This document shows, one piece after another, positions 45,391 to 55,941 of a DNA stretch of 64,000 bases. The notes below the pieces were generated by a model that ran no database searches, was not told the origin of the DNA, and was given only the letters and a program-made list of their open reading frames with translations. A program made the translations under genes and the position numbers. This stretch comes from Craspedostauros australis (taxonomy: Eukaryota; Bacillariophyta; Bacillariophyceae; Mastogloiales; Achnanthaceae): the NCBI GenBank assembly GCA_026770025.1, contig JAMXDE010000015.1:1-64000 (forward strand), read 5' to 3'. The number at the start of each line of letters is the position of its first letter. The stretch's first letter is position 1.

Positions 45391-45933
45391 AGTTAGTATT
45401 CCGTGTCTTTTGCACGTTGTCAGGAGGATGGTTTGTCCTTCAACCGGTTTTGACGCCGTTTGATGTTGAGAACAAAGCTGTATCAGACGATGATGTAACT
45501 GTAGTAGACTTGGAAGTAAGCTGTGAAGATTGTTTCTGATTGCTTGTTTTATGTGTTAAGCTTACTATTGATAGGACGATCGAGTAAAAAGGTGGGGTTC
45601 GTGCTGTCGTACTTCAGCCGTTCTTTGTTGCGCAGCAGCATGCCGTGGTGATCCTGCACACATACAGTCTTCCAGTATCATCACTCGTAGAGCAGCAGCT
45701 GATCCATTCACATGGATATGCTTCAAGATGGGTGCTTGTTCGGCAGGGTGACGAGCTGGACAGGTGGCAGGGGTGCATGAGCTGGAGGGCGAGCAACGCA
45801 TGGATTGCAGTTCAACTACACATCGTGTGTGCGGTAGCCTTTCACCACAGTATCGGTCTTGGGTACCGAATACCGTGTACGCGGAATGGACAGTCAAGTC
45901 CCGAGTCAGTCCCAGAGCTAGTCTGTCCCAACT
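45391..45933 (-). repeat. Downstream LTR of copia F (543 bp)
   Basis: On the plus strand it begins AGTTAGTATTCCG and ends CTGTCCCAACT. It is repeated at 53937-54479. The left flank ATGGA is the target duplication. Confidence 0.9.
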
Positions 45934-47483
45934 CTCCCTCTCGGCGTAGTGCGAAGCATGTCCCCGGTGTAAAAACCTCCATCGTTCGATCAACAGTTCA
46001 CAATTTGTGGTGCCATCACCATCCCATGAGCATCCGTCGCAGGTGCTCGAATGCATCCCGCGCAAGGCCCTTGGTGAAGATGTCAGCGACCTGATGTGGT
46101 GTTGGTACGTGTAGGATTCGAATGAAGCCTTCCTTGACCCAGTGCCAGAAGAAGTGCCATTTGGTGAGAAAGTGTTTGGTTCGCGCCGTGACCTTGTGGT
46201 TTGTTGCCAGTGAGATGCACGCCTCGTTGTCTTCAAAAACGGTGCATTGGATGTTGGTTTGCAGCGGCTGGTTGAGGCTCGTTGATGCGTTCACTTCGTT
46301 GATGAGTTGTTGCATGGGGATGAGGGCGCGCATGGCAAGAGACAGGGTGGCGTATTCCGACTCCATTGTCGATAAGGCGATCTCCGTCTGCAGCTTCGAT
46401 TTCCACACGAGCGGGCAGCCACCGAGGATGATGACGTAGCCGGTACGTGAGCGTACTGCGTTGGGAGAATCGTCGGACTCGCGCTTGTACAGACCAGCAA
46501 AATCGGCATCGACATAGCATTCCAGGTTGAGTTGGCCCGTTGGTCGTACGATGGTGCCCATGGTGTTGGTGTGGCGGAGGTATCGCACGATCATCTTGAT
46601 GGCCTTTGCGTGCGGTTGGCGGGGATCGTTGCTGAATCGGGCCACTTGAGAGACGGCGAAGGCCAAGTCGGGGCGTGTGTTCGTAGTCAAGTAGAGCAGC
46701 ATGCCGACGATGGAGCGGTAGTTCCATGCTTCCTTCATTGGCGGTTGGTCGGTTGAGGCGCCGAGGGCGAGTTGTGTTGTTGGTGTCACATTTGGTTTGC
46801 AGTGCTGCATACCGGTGGCCTCGATGATCTTGTTGATTAACCCGGTCTGCTTGAGGTGGATGGTGTTGTTTTTGGGGTCTCGGTGCAGTGATATTCCCAG
46901 GAACTCCGTGAACGTGCCCTCTCGTGTGAGATCAAATCCGCGTTTGCGCATGGACTCGATGAATGCGTCTGCCTCTTCTTCCGTACGCGAAGCGATGCCG
47001 GCGTCGTCCACGTAGAGGACGATCATCATGCCGTCGCGCATGAACAGGCACTTCTCTTGGTCACACGCGTGAAACCCTTCCGCAAGGAGGGCGCGCACAA
47101 GATGCTGATACCATAGCTTGGGAGCTATAGTGAGACCATAAAGGCTTTTAATCAGCTTGAGGCACGTGTCAGGTCCATTCGTTGATCGGAAACCGCGAGG
47201 GAGGTGTAGGTAGACAGGTCGGTGGATGTCGGCTTGGACGAACGCGTTCGAAAAATCGATCGATGTCGTGACCCAGCGGAGCAAAATGGAAAGGATGAGA
47301 AAGACGCGGACGGACGACCATGCGACGACCGGAGCGTAGGTTTCTTCCGTTTCGGTCATCATATTGCCTCTGCAGCACCATCGGCCTTTATACTTCTTGA
47401 CCGTGCCGTCGGGCATTCGCTTGCGTCGGAATACCCATGTGCCCGGGAAGATGCGATCAGTGGTGGAGGATTTCGGCACCTCA

Positions 47484-47557
47484 TGTCAAATGCATCGATA
47501 ACCACTATGCTACTATGTGTACACATAGTAGCATAGTGGTTATCGATGCATTTGACA
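47484..47557. repeat. 74-bp perfect palindrome, left end of mini-element
   Basis: The sequence from 47484 to 47519 is the exact reverse complement of 47522-47557, with TA in the centre. An identical copy lies at 47771-47844. Confidence 0.92.
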
Positions 47558-47770
47558 AAAGTAAGAAACCAACCAAGTGTCTCTGGTTGGATGAATACTT
47601 CGGGAAGGACTGTGTACGTAGAGGGACGGGCCTGACTGCCTACGGGAGATGCCGGCTCCATCCTTGCCCTAATGCACAACATAGTAGCCTGGGCCCAAGC
47701 GGTATCCAAGCAATTTCCGGTCGTAGCTCGAGTGTGGACTCGAACCCAAAGACACTTGGTTTCTTACTTT

Positions 47771-47844
47771 TGTCAAATGCATCGATAACCACTATGCTAC
47801 TATGTGTACACATAGTAGCATAGTGGTTATCGATGCATTTGACA
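47771..47844. repeat. 74-bp perfect palindrome, right end of mini-element
   Basis: It is identical to 47484-47557. Its minus strand contains the tRNA-like A box TAGCATAGTGG followed by TTATCGATGCATTTGACAA. Confidence 0.92.
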
Positions 47845-50560
47845 CCTCAATCCACGTTCCTTTGTTGGTGAGATCGTGGATTTCCTTGTGTGCGGCGGCC
47901 ATCCATTCATTCTTGTTGTCGTCATTCATGGCCTCGCTGAAAGATAGAGTGTCGGGGTCAGCTTTCGACGCCTTGTAGCTGAAGTGCCGGTCCGTGATGT
48001 CGAGATCGCCGCCGCTGGTGAAGAAGCTGAGCAGGTCATATGTGATGAGGGCACTGTGGTTGTCGTTGTCGTCGTGCTCGACCGCTGCTGCCATTGCGTA
48101 GTGTTCGTCGGTTTCATCGTCATGCTGCGGTGGATGGTGGGCGTAGTGAGTTGATGCCGAAGCGTGCTGTTCGGCCGGTTCGAATTCGCTCGGTGGGGCC
48201 ATGATCATCGGTGGTACCTCTGGCGCGACTCCAAGTTGGATGTGTAAGTGGAGTATTCCGATCTCAAATCGCTCGTCATGCGTGATGAGATGCCACGCGA
48301 AGCCTGCTCGCCGCATGAAGTCCTGTACCCGTTCATCTTCGTCCGGTGATCGTAGACCGTTCTCCATGGCCGCAATGGCTCGCTCCAGAGTGTACCGCTG
48401 GCCTTGTGTTCTTGACGTGAACCCGAAGTACGAGACGGGGAGGTGATACTCACCTGTTTCGAGCATTTCGTCGATGGCGTCAACGAATCTGCGAATAGCG
48501 TAGTAGATGCACTGGCTCCTCGCGGCTTCCGTCGGGAATCGGAATTGCACCACATGATCAAAGTAGTGGCGGATGTGCCGAGTGATGTTGACGTGGTGTG
48601 GCCACAGGTGACCGATGTCGATGGGGTCCATTGTGTGGCCGGGGGATGAGTTGTCGTCCTCTGAGGACGAGTCGGACTGGTTGCTCATCATGAGGATGTG
48701 GTGTTCATGCGGAGTTGTTGTTCCATCGGCCGCTGCCTCCTCTTGTTCCCTGCGCATCTCGGCCCAGATCTCGAGCTGTCTTGCACGTAGCATCCGTTCC
48801 ATCTCGAGGTCGCCCTGCGCCCAATGCCGTTCGTCCTTTCGTAGCTCTTCGGTATCGATGGTTCTCAAATTTCGGAGCATGGATTCCGCGTCGCGGACCA
48901 GGACCTTGGCTTTTTGTGTTACCTGGTCGTCAGGGTGTTCTGTGAACTCCATTAGCGACTGGTGGCACTCCTGTAGGACCTTCTTCATGCTCTGCACCGC
49001 TTGGGTCCTGCTGGAGTTGCCTGTGTGTTGAGTTGTCACGTTGGCGCTAGCTTCGATGGGTAGCGTGTCTTCATCTGCCCACACAACTTTGCCCCCTAAC
49101 TTGTTGTAGGTGAGCCGTTCGACGGTTTTGCGTTCTCGTGGCTCTCGCTTGTTGATACGCTCCGAACGGCGAAGAGGAGGCGGCCTGGTTTGTTTGGTCT
49201 TGTCTCTTTTCGTTGGCGCGTGGATGGGTTCACGAGGTGGCGAAGCTGGAGGGGAATCACTTGTGATCGGCATGACACCACTTTCGTCGTCGTTTGTCGC
49301 TCCCTCTGTTGGTGGCAACAGGTTTGGCGAAGTTGTGACGACACGTTCTTTCGGCTCCTCACCTCCCTCTGTTGGTGGCACTGGTGGTGTGCGTGTGTGA
49401 TCTTCAACAGTATCCGCTGGTTGGGAGGTTGGTTGAGGTGGTTGCACTTGATCGACCGGTGTTGTGTCGTTGTTCATTTCCGGTTCCGACGGCTGCTCCA
49501 AAATGTGAGCTGGTGAATCTGTGTTGGTCAGAGTTCGCGTAGGTGCTTGTTGCGCGCCTGATGATGGCGGCGACATCGGCACATCGTTGTCATTGATGGA
49601 ATGAAATCGCCGGTGATCGTTTGCGTCTTCACGTTCGATATCTCTTTCTTCCATGGCGATGATGTCTTCGTCGTCGAAAGGAATCTGGTAGGTTGTATCG
49701 CCGAACATGTGGGTCCACTCGCTGGTGTTGTAGTCGGGAAGGTCGCTTGGGTTGGTTGCGATGGTTGCGAACCAATCATCAAAAACGACGTGAAATTGCG
49801 GGGTGATCGATCCTGTCCGTGGTGACAAGACCAGGGGGACTGTTGATGCGTGACGGGTGGAGAGGCCCATGTTGACGTACCGTTCTCCGCGTGGTTCCCA
49901 CCGTGGGATCTTGCGGCCATCGCCAAGAGCTTTGTTCAACACGTACACTGGGCTGCCCCACACATGAAGGTTGTGGAGTTGCTTCAGCGGAATGCGCGTA
50001 CGCGACAGGATGTCCATTGGTGTCAATCCGGTGGCTGCGTTGGGGACCCGATTGTGAATGTACGCTGCATGCACGACCGCCATGGGCCAATGCTGTGCGT
50101 CAAACATCGTCGGCCAGTGAATGCTCTGATGCATCATCATTGTGCGTGCCATGGAGATGATGGTACGGATGCTCCGCTCGGCCACTCCGTTGTGATGATG
50201 GGCACCGACTCCGGCGAAGCGATGCACTTGGTGGAAGCGCTCGAGGTGTTTGGTGTAGTCTGGAGATGTGAAGGTGGTGGCATTGTCCGACAGGTAGGAG
50301 CGCACCGGTACCCCCACATCACGACACATGGATTCGAATCGCGTCTTGGCTTCAAGTGTTGCGTGGGTTGTGAGGGATGCAACAGGTTCCACGTGAATGT
50401 ACCCTGATGCATGATCCACAAACATCGCTCCGCCCTTGTACATCTCCGAGGAGTCGGATTTTCCCCTTCCAGTGAATAGATGACCCAGCGTGTGTCCCAC
50501 GAAGTGGTCCACGGAAACCTGTTGGCCAGGGAAGAGATGATCAGTTTTAATCACACCCTG

Positions 50561-53500
50561 TCAGTCCTGTATTGCGTGCTGTGTTGTGCCTGGCGTAGGT
50601 CTGCGGTGTTGTTTGCCGAATTGGCATGCCGCACATAGCGGGCACTCCTGCACACGGGCGGCTGCTGTTTGCATTTTTCGTGATGCTTCGGTGTTGACGA
50701 GTGCACCTGATCGAAGTAGGAATTGCACGCGTCGGAAGGAGAGGTGCCCGAGTCGGTAGTGCCACTTGAGGAGTTCCTTTTGTGGTTGGCTCAGATTTTG
50801 GTTGTGTTGTGCCACGGAAGTGATGGTTGTTGTGAGCGCGGCTGGCACGTCGGAGAGGTCGCCTGTGCGGTAGGCACGTGATGTGGGAAGACGGTTTGCT
50901 TTCCAGTTGTGGGCGATGATAGATCCTCGTTCTTTGTTTCCTGGGATACCACTCAGCTTGATGTTGGTAGCTTCCACGATGATGTTCTCGCCCTTATATT
51001 CATGGAGGAGGCTTGTAGCGCTGATGAGTTTGACGGATGATCCTGGTACGTAGAAGGCCGGGAGACGCAAGGATCGTGGCTTGCCGAGGGTGTCGAGGAT
51101 CGACCACTCCACTGTGCCCTTCGTCTTGACCTTAGTGCGACGCAGGAACCCATTGAGGAAGGTCGGTGTTGTTGGTGCAGAGGTGGGGCCCACAAAATCG
51201 TTCATGTCGTTGGCAACACAGATGGAGGCACCGGTGTCCCACACTACATCGAAGGAGCCACCGCTTGGGATGACCTCTTCTACCTTGTGAGGCGCGGCGA
51301 AGGCATATTTACAACCGAGGATGGCCGTGAGGGTGTAATAGGCGTTGGCAAGTACGTTGGCGCTTGCGTGTTCACTTGGTCGTGCTTCGTTGCGTTGGTT
51401 GGGTGGACGAGCGGGACTGGGCGTATGCTTCGCGCGACAGGAGTTTTGGCTTGTACCTCTGCATCGGCGAACCCGTCGGGTTTTGTTTCGGTGGTTCGCA
51501 CGTGGAGCGTCGAATTTTGCGATGGTGGTGCGTTTGTCGTGGAGGAAGTGTTTGAAGTCGTCGTTGCCAAACACAGAGTCGTACAGACTGTTTGCTGGCA
51601 TGGCTGGATGATGGTAGAAGCGTTGGTGAGTTTTAAAACGCTTTCGTTGTTTCTTCTTCCAGACGTTGGTTGCATGGTTTGTTCGGGTCGAGGTGGGTTG
51701 GTAATGCCGTGGAACGCTGGTGTGGAGGGCGAATAGCACAATGGCTGTTGTCATCCACATCATGGTGCTCATCACGTACCAGCCGCACTCGATGCCGAGC
51801 ACGGCGATTTGCACTGAGCAAAGGGCGAGAAAGGATCCGGTCAAGATGTTGATGGTGTCGAAGGAGGTGAAGGCATCCCACACGGCTGTCCACCAGGCAT
51901 GTTCGCTCACGTGCGCTTCCGCGGACAGGCAGGTCCAGGCAGCGTGGTCGATTTCGAGCTGTGGGCTTTTGGGCTTTCGCTGGAAGTCGTCGATGTGGCC
52001 AGCTGTGCCGTGGGAGATGCGCCAGTGGCGGCACTTCGCACACCAATGAAAGGTCTTGTCGTTCATGAGCTTCTGTTGTGGTTCACCCTTCCTTGGGGGC
52101 GTTGTGATCCAGGGGTCCTTCTTTGGTTGTGCTCTCTTCGTGGTTGACTTGTTCTTGGCACCCTGTCGCTTGCCTCCTTTGTGCTGTTCCAGAAGACGGG
52201 CTTCCTTCGTAGTTGAGGTGTGGTTTGCGTGCATGCGAGGGGTGTTTCGATCACGAGAGTGCCTGTTGGCGTGCCAGGAGTTTCCCTGCAGCTCGTCGAG
52301 ATAGGCATCCTCAGCTACGCTGCAGATGTCCATCCAGGTGAGGTCCTCACGAAGCAGGTGAGGCTCCGCTCGCTCGTAGGTCTTGAGGGACTTGTCTTCG
52401 ATCAGTCGTCTGAGTCGATCGCTGATGTCGAGGATTCGATGACGGTATCGTTCTCCTGACGTGGTTCTTCCTCCTGCCATGAAGAAGTTGTCTGTCATGG
52501 TACGGAGAAGCGAGATTTCGAACTGATCGGCGTCTTGAAGTTCCTTGCACATGATGCGAAGAGCGTCAGCCATGGCTTGGATGTTCTCTCCTTGGAACTT
52601 CTGGGGCGTGGTCTTCCTGACCTTCTCTTGGAGCCGTGCGTACTTGTCCAGCGAGCTCGAGGTGATACTCTTGATGAGTTCGGTGAAGATCACGTTGAAG
52701 TCTTGTTGATACTTCGGCTTGATGCGGTTCATCAGGCGGTCTTCGAGGTCGGGGTCAAGGCTGTCGCGTAGGAATCGAGCGGCCGATGCGTTGTTCTGCT
52801 TGTCGTATCGATCCCACAAGTGGCGATAGAGGTCATGGTGGTCAGTGGCTTGGCTGATGGTGGTGCTGCCTGGGGCGTCAAGGACACACACCATCTCATT
52901 GGGGTGTTCGTTGCTCCTCATGTAGGTCATCGAGATGAGACCTGCGGTGGACATGTGGTCCTTGAGGAGGCGCAGCATGCGCTGGCGGTTATCCCTGATT
53001 CGGAAGCGAGGGCGAATGCCTTTCTCTCGCTCCGGTTGGTTCTTGGAGTCCGAGCCGTTGTGGAGGACGCGCTGCTGTTGGGAGCTGTCGTAGGACGTGG
53101 CTGCGTCTTCCGCAAGGCCCGTCCATTCGACGTTCGGTTTTCCTCCCGTCCATGGTACCCAGTGGCGACCAGCCTTGGTGAGGCCACCCATGATGGGCTT
53201 CTCTGGCTTGTCTTCGCTTTCGTACGCCACGTACGTGGTCTCGGGTCCGATGGGGTCCTCGTCGGCGGCAAAAGGGAAGTCACCCCCGGTGGATCCGGTT
53301 GGGTTGCCTACGTTCCCTCCGCGTCTTGCGGTTCCCTCGGTTTCACCAAGGTTCGGTTGGTCGTTGGCGTCCCCATCGTTGTCTTGGGCGGTTTCGCCCT
53401 CTCCTTGCCCGGCTGCCGTTTGGTCTCTTTGCTGAGCAGGGATGGGTGCAGCTCCTCGCGAGACTCGGGATTCGTTGAGGTCTCGAAGGGCTTGAGCGGC

Positions 53501-53581
53501 TTGTTGGTTGAGCCGCTCCACGAAAGCCTCCAGCCTGCGTTCTTCGCTGCTGATGCTCGTGTCTTCTCCTTGGACGCTCAT
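50561..53581 (-). CDS. Copia F gag-protease ORF with membrane-like segments
   Basis: This open frame of about 1006 residues begins at ATG 53581. The N-terminal half is hydrophilic Gag (QTFHD-like helical segments, then YDKQNNASAARFLRDSLD near 52760). A Cys/His cluster WCAKCRHWRISHGTAGH lies near 52000-52050. Two strongly hydrophobic stretches follow at about residues 575-597 (INILTGSFLALCSVQIAVLG) and 599-622 (WYVMSTMMWMTTAIVLFAL), and a weaker one near 747-766. The protease motif FDVVWDTGASICVAND is near residue 778. A GAG-pre-integrase segment with HYRLGHLSFRR and CPLCAACQFGKQH ends the frame. Membrane-like runs are unusual in a copia Gag. Confidence 0.8.
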   Translation of the reverse strand: MSVQGEDTSISSEERRLEAFVERLNQQAAQALRDLNESRVSRGAAPIPAQQRDQTAAGQGEGETAQDNDGDANDQPNLGETEGTARRGGNVGNPTGSTGGDFPFAADEDPIGPETTYVAYESEDKPEKPIMGGLTKAGRHWVPWTGGKPNVEWTGLAEDAATSYDSSQQQRVLHNGSDSKNQPEREKGIRPRFRIRDNRQRMLRLLKDHMSTAGLISMTYMRSNEHPNEMVCVLDAPGSTTISQATDHHDLYRHLWDRYDKQNNASAARFLRDSLDPDLEDRLMNRIKPKYQQDFNVIFTELIKSITSSSLDKYARLQEKVRKTTPQKFQGENIQAMADALRIMCKELQDADQFEISLLRTMTDNFFMAGGRTTSGERYRHRILDISDRLRRLIEDKSLKTYERAEPHLLREDLTWMDICSVAEDAYLDELQGNSWHANRHSRDRNTPRMHANHTSTTKEARLLEQHKGGKRQGAKNKSTTKRAQPKKDPWITTPPRKGEPQQKLMNDKTFHWCAKCRHWRISHGTAGHIDDFQRKPKSPQLEIDHAAWTCLSAEAHVSEHAWWTAVWDAFTSFDTINILTGSFLALCSVQIAVLGIECGWYVMSTMMWMTTAIVLFALHTSVPRHYQPTSTRTNHATNVWKKKQRKRFKTHQRFYHHPAMPANSLYDSVFGNDDFKHFLHDKRTTIAKFDAPRANHRNKTRRVRRCRGTSQNSCRAKHTPSPARPPNQRNEARPSEHASANVLANAYYTLTAILGCKYAFAAPHKVEEVIPSGGSFDVVWDTGASICVANDMNDFVGPTSAPTTPTFLNGFLRRTKVKTKGTVEWSILDTLGKPRSLRLPAFYVPGSSVKLISATSLLHEYKGENIIVEATNIKLSGIPGNKERGSIIAHNWKANRLPTSRAYRTGDLSDVPAALTTTITSVAQHNQNLSQPQKELLKWHYRLGHLSFRRVQFLLRSGALVNTEASRKMQTAAARVQECPLCAACQFGKQHRRPTPGTTQHAIQD

Positions 53582-53936
53582 GGTGAGGCGGCGGAGGTGT
53601 CGAAGTCGTTGGGCTTCGCTTGGTGTCGACGGTTGTCTCAGGCCTTGCTGCTCTTCCTCCCTTCGATGGCGAAGGTGTGCACGGAGGTCTTGGCAGGGGT
53701 GCTCTGGAGACGGACACCTGGTTTTGCAGGTGTTGGTTGGGTGCGCTTGCTTAGCAAGGGCTTGATTTGATGAGTTGCCTTCGGGCTAACTTCATAGATT
53801 GCTAGTCAGGATCGTTGGTCCTGAGAGGCTTGGAGCCTTTGGGCTCAGTGTCGTTGGACACAGCGGTCTGCGCGCTTGAGGAAGTCTCTTTGAGAGTGAG
53901 GAAGGTGGATGTAAGCGAGAACCACTCGCAGCTACC

Positions 53937-54479
53937 AGTTAGTATTCCGTGTCTTTTGCACGTTGTCAGGAGGATGGTTTGTCCTTCAACCGGTTTTGAC
54001 GCCGTTTGATGTTGAGAACAAAGCTGTATCAGACGATGATGTAACTGTAGTAGACTTGGAAGTAAGCTGTGAAGATTGTTTCTGATTGCTTGTTTTATGT
54101 GTTAAGCTTACTATTGATAGGACGATCGAGTAAAAAGGTGGGGTTCGTGCTGTCGTACTTCAGCCGTTCTTTGTTGCGCAGCAGCATGCCGTGGTGATCC
54201 TGCACACATACAGTCTTCCAGTATCATCACTCGTAGAGCAGCAGCTGATCCATTCACATGGATATGCTTCAAGATGGGTGCTTGTTCGGCAGGGTGACGA
54301 GCTGGACAGGTGGCAGGGGTGCATGAGCTGGAGGGCGAGCAACGCATGGATTGCAGTTCAACTACGCATCGTGTGTGCGGTAGCCTTTCATCACAGTATC
54401 GGTCTTGGGTACCGAATACCGTGTACGCGGAATGGACAGTCAAGTCCCGAGTCAGTCCCGGAGCTAGTCTGTCCCAACT
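53937..54479 (-). repeat. Upstream LTR of copia F (543 bp)
   Basis: It is the same length as 45391-45933 and differs at about three bases by eye (near 54366, 54391 and 54460). The right flank ATGGA is the target duplication. Confidence 0.9.
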
Positions 54480-55113
54480 ATGGAGGAGAGAAAGGAGGAG
54501 AACAGATTTGGTGGTCGATCAAGTTGGAAGATTTTGTGCCAAAACAAGAATTTCTCCCATCGGGGTTGATACCATGTTCAGTAATAGTCTGTCTCTCATT
54601 GAATCTCAACTGTGTGTGTATTTTCGCGCATGTGCTGGCATGGCTTTGATGACACCCACAGACTTGATCAGTGCTTTGACCAACATGCTCGGCAACCAAC
54701 CCTCCCATGAAGTCGAGTTCCGTGTTTCCAAAAGGGCATGCTGTGAATATCAGCACAAATCTGCATTGTGCTAAGTATGTTACTTTCATAGCCCCCACTA
54801 TCTATAAATTTCACTTGTGTTCGTTTCAGCAATCACAATGCCTGTAGCTCAATGGTAGAGTACCAGTAATTCTTGCTGAGGTTCCAGGTTCAAATCTTGG
54901 CATGGTACTTTGCTTTTGCTGTCCCCTTGTGATTTCTCGATAGTGCTCTTTCAATGAACGAAGAACATCTCAAGAACAATCCTCTTCTTCTTCATCTCTC
55001 ATGTTTGTTGCTGAGGTTGTGGAATGGCGAAGGTGTGGATTGGCAGACAAATGGCAAGGACCTTCAAATCATGCAGATGCTCCTGCAAATATTCATACTT
55101 ACACCTCCTCACC
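54480..55113. other. Unassigned region right of copia F, with a tRNA-like sequence
   Basis: Only short frames are present, with no recognised domain. It contains the tRNA-like stretch at 54838-54909 described separately. It ends at the A/D-family LTR relic. Confidence 0.4.
54838..54909 (+). ncRNA. tRNA-like sequence (tRNA relic or SINE head)
   Basis: TAGCTCAATGG (54845-54855) and GGTTCAAATCT (54887-54897) match tRNA A and B boxes at normal spacing. A D arm (GCTC/GAGT), a T arm (CCAGG-TTCAAAT-CTTGG) and four of five anticodon-stem pairs can form. However, position 33 is A rather than T and the acceptor stem pairs poorly, so a working tRNA is unlikely. If read as a tRNA the anticodon would be TTC. 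Confidence 0.4.
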
Positions 55114-55618
55114 TGTTGGCAAGTTCTGTGATTGGAAGCCTACGATCGTGGAAGATGGTGTTGGTTGATAGTCCTTCGATTGCTATTTCATTACCTGGCA
55201 CTCCAATCCTCTTGGTGTCCGTTCTCTTGCCTGATACTCTTGGCGCGTTTATCTGTTTCATAGGTTCAGTCTCCAACTATGAGTTGGTGTGCGAGATACT
55301 CTCTCGGTACTCTTCGTATTCTCTCTCTCAATATTGTGTGCTTGTGCTACGCAATACTCCGTGTTCGATGCATACTCCGCATTTGACACTCTGTTCATTC
55401 ACTACTGGTTCCTACTCCATGAGTACTTACCATTTGAACTTCACCTTCAGTAGCCATGATGTTGATCCTCTTCGGTCATCGGATCTTCGCCTCCTGCTCT
55501 GACTTGGAGACAGATGTCGACGTGGTGACATGATGACATCCTGTCGACGTCAGTAGGCGTCCTTCTGCTCTCCAGATGTCACATTCCATTGGTGATGCAG
55601 TAGTCTGTCAGATGATAT
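55114..55618 (-). repeat. LTR relic of the copia A/D family
   Basis: The stretch begins TGTTGGCAAGTTCTGTGATTGG and follows the A and D LTRs (CCTACGATCGTGGAAGATGG, GACAGATGTCGACGTGGTGA) until CAGATGATATC, where the match stops. It is a truncated, diverged fossil with no internal region attached. Confidence 0.8.
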
Positions 55619-55941
55619 CCATGGTGAATTTTTGGTGCCTTTGAAGGCACTTTCTCTAGCGGAGGTGCTTTTGAAAGCACTTTTCGGGCCTCTCAGGAGG
55701 GGTCCAAATGACAAAAAAACAGACCCCAACGCAAACATGACACCCCACTGCGTCAAAACAACACGGTTTTTGCTCCACGTGATACATACGGACGTTGCAT
55801 CCGCAAATATGCTTCTGGTTGCTGTGCATTACAGACTAGTGCCAAAATTGCACCACATGCACACACAGCACTTGATGTGAGCATGAATAATACACCAATA
55901 CCTCTCCTTCAACACTAGCTGATCTATACTTCTCCTTTGCA
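55619..55941. other. Short region with paired palindromes
   Basis: There is no gene. Two 16-bp palindromes, GTGCCTTTGAAGGCAC (55635-55650) and GTGCTTTTGAAAGCAC (55665-55680), lie exactly 30 bp apart. The rest is unremarkable up to the E LTR. Confidence 0.5.

Larger units (their letters stand above)
47484..47844. mobile_element. 361-bp palindromic mini-element with tRNA-like promoter
   Basis: It is flanked by CCTCA on both sides (47479-47483 and 47845-47849). Both ends carry the same 74-bp sequence (47484-47557 and 47771-47844), and each copy is itself a perfect palindrome around a central TA, beginning TGTCAAATGCATCGATAACC. The ends are therefore direct and inverted repeats at once, with TG...CA termini. 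Inside them a further ~20-bp inverted pair (AAAGTAAGAAACC against GGTTTCTTACTTT) flanks about 170 unique bases. On the minus strand TAGCATAGTGG (47789-47799) and GGTTCGAGTCC (47736-47746) match the A and B boxes of a tRNA or SINE promoter, and TTGACAA between them resembles a Val(GAC) anticodon loop. It could be a TRIM-like, foldback or tRNA-derived element. Confidence 0.8.
46016..50554 (-). pseudogene. Copia F pol: integrase, RT, RNase H, interrupted by mini-element
   Basis: The integrase core occupies about 49900-50530 (VSVDHFVGHTLGHLF, then MFVDHASGYIHVE, SYLSDNATTFTS and GVAERSIRTIISMA). A long acidic and Pro-rich linker runs about 48000-49700. RT lies mainly at 46900-47480 (SIDFSNAFVQADIHRPVYLHLPRG, and LYVDDAGIASR near 47005). 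RNase H lies at 46080-46520 (ECYVDADFAGLY, TALSTMESEYATLSLA-like residues, and FEDNEACISLA). The mini-element 47484-47844 sits between the linker and RT. These activities normally copy the element RNA in the particle and insert the cDNA into chromosomes. Confidence 0.83.
45391..54479 (-). mobile_element. Copia F: Ty1/copia-type LTR element carrying a mini-element
   Basis: This minus-strand element has a 5-bp target duplication ATGGA at 45386-45390 and 54480-54484. The two 543-bp LTRs (45391-45933 and 53937-54479) end in AGTT...AACT rather than TG...CA and differ at about three bases by eye, so the insertion is young. The purine tract GAGAGGGAG abuts the downstream LTR. Next to the upstream LTR the minus strand reads GGTAGCTGCGAGTGG, which with the final LTR base resembles a primer site for a tRNA 3' end. 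Parts in order are gag-protease (50561-53581), integrase (from 50554 down), RT and RNase H (46016-47483). It holds the 361-bp mini-element at 47484-47844. It is broken, with one or two breaks in addition to that insert. It is not closely related to A, C, D or E. Confidence 0.88.

Noticed and set aside
47437-47823. 128-residue plus-strand frame across the mini-element
   Set aside because: Open only because the palindromic ends lack stops; its two termini are the same repeat translated twice.
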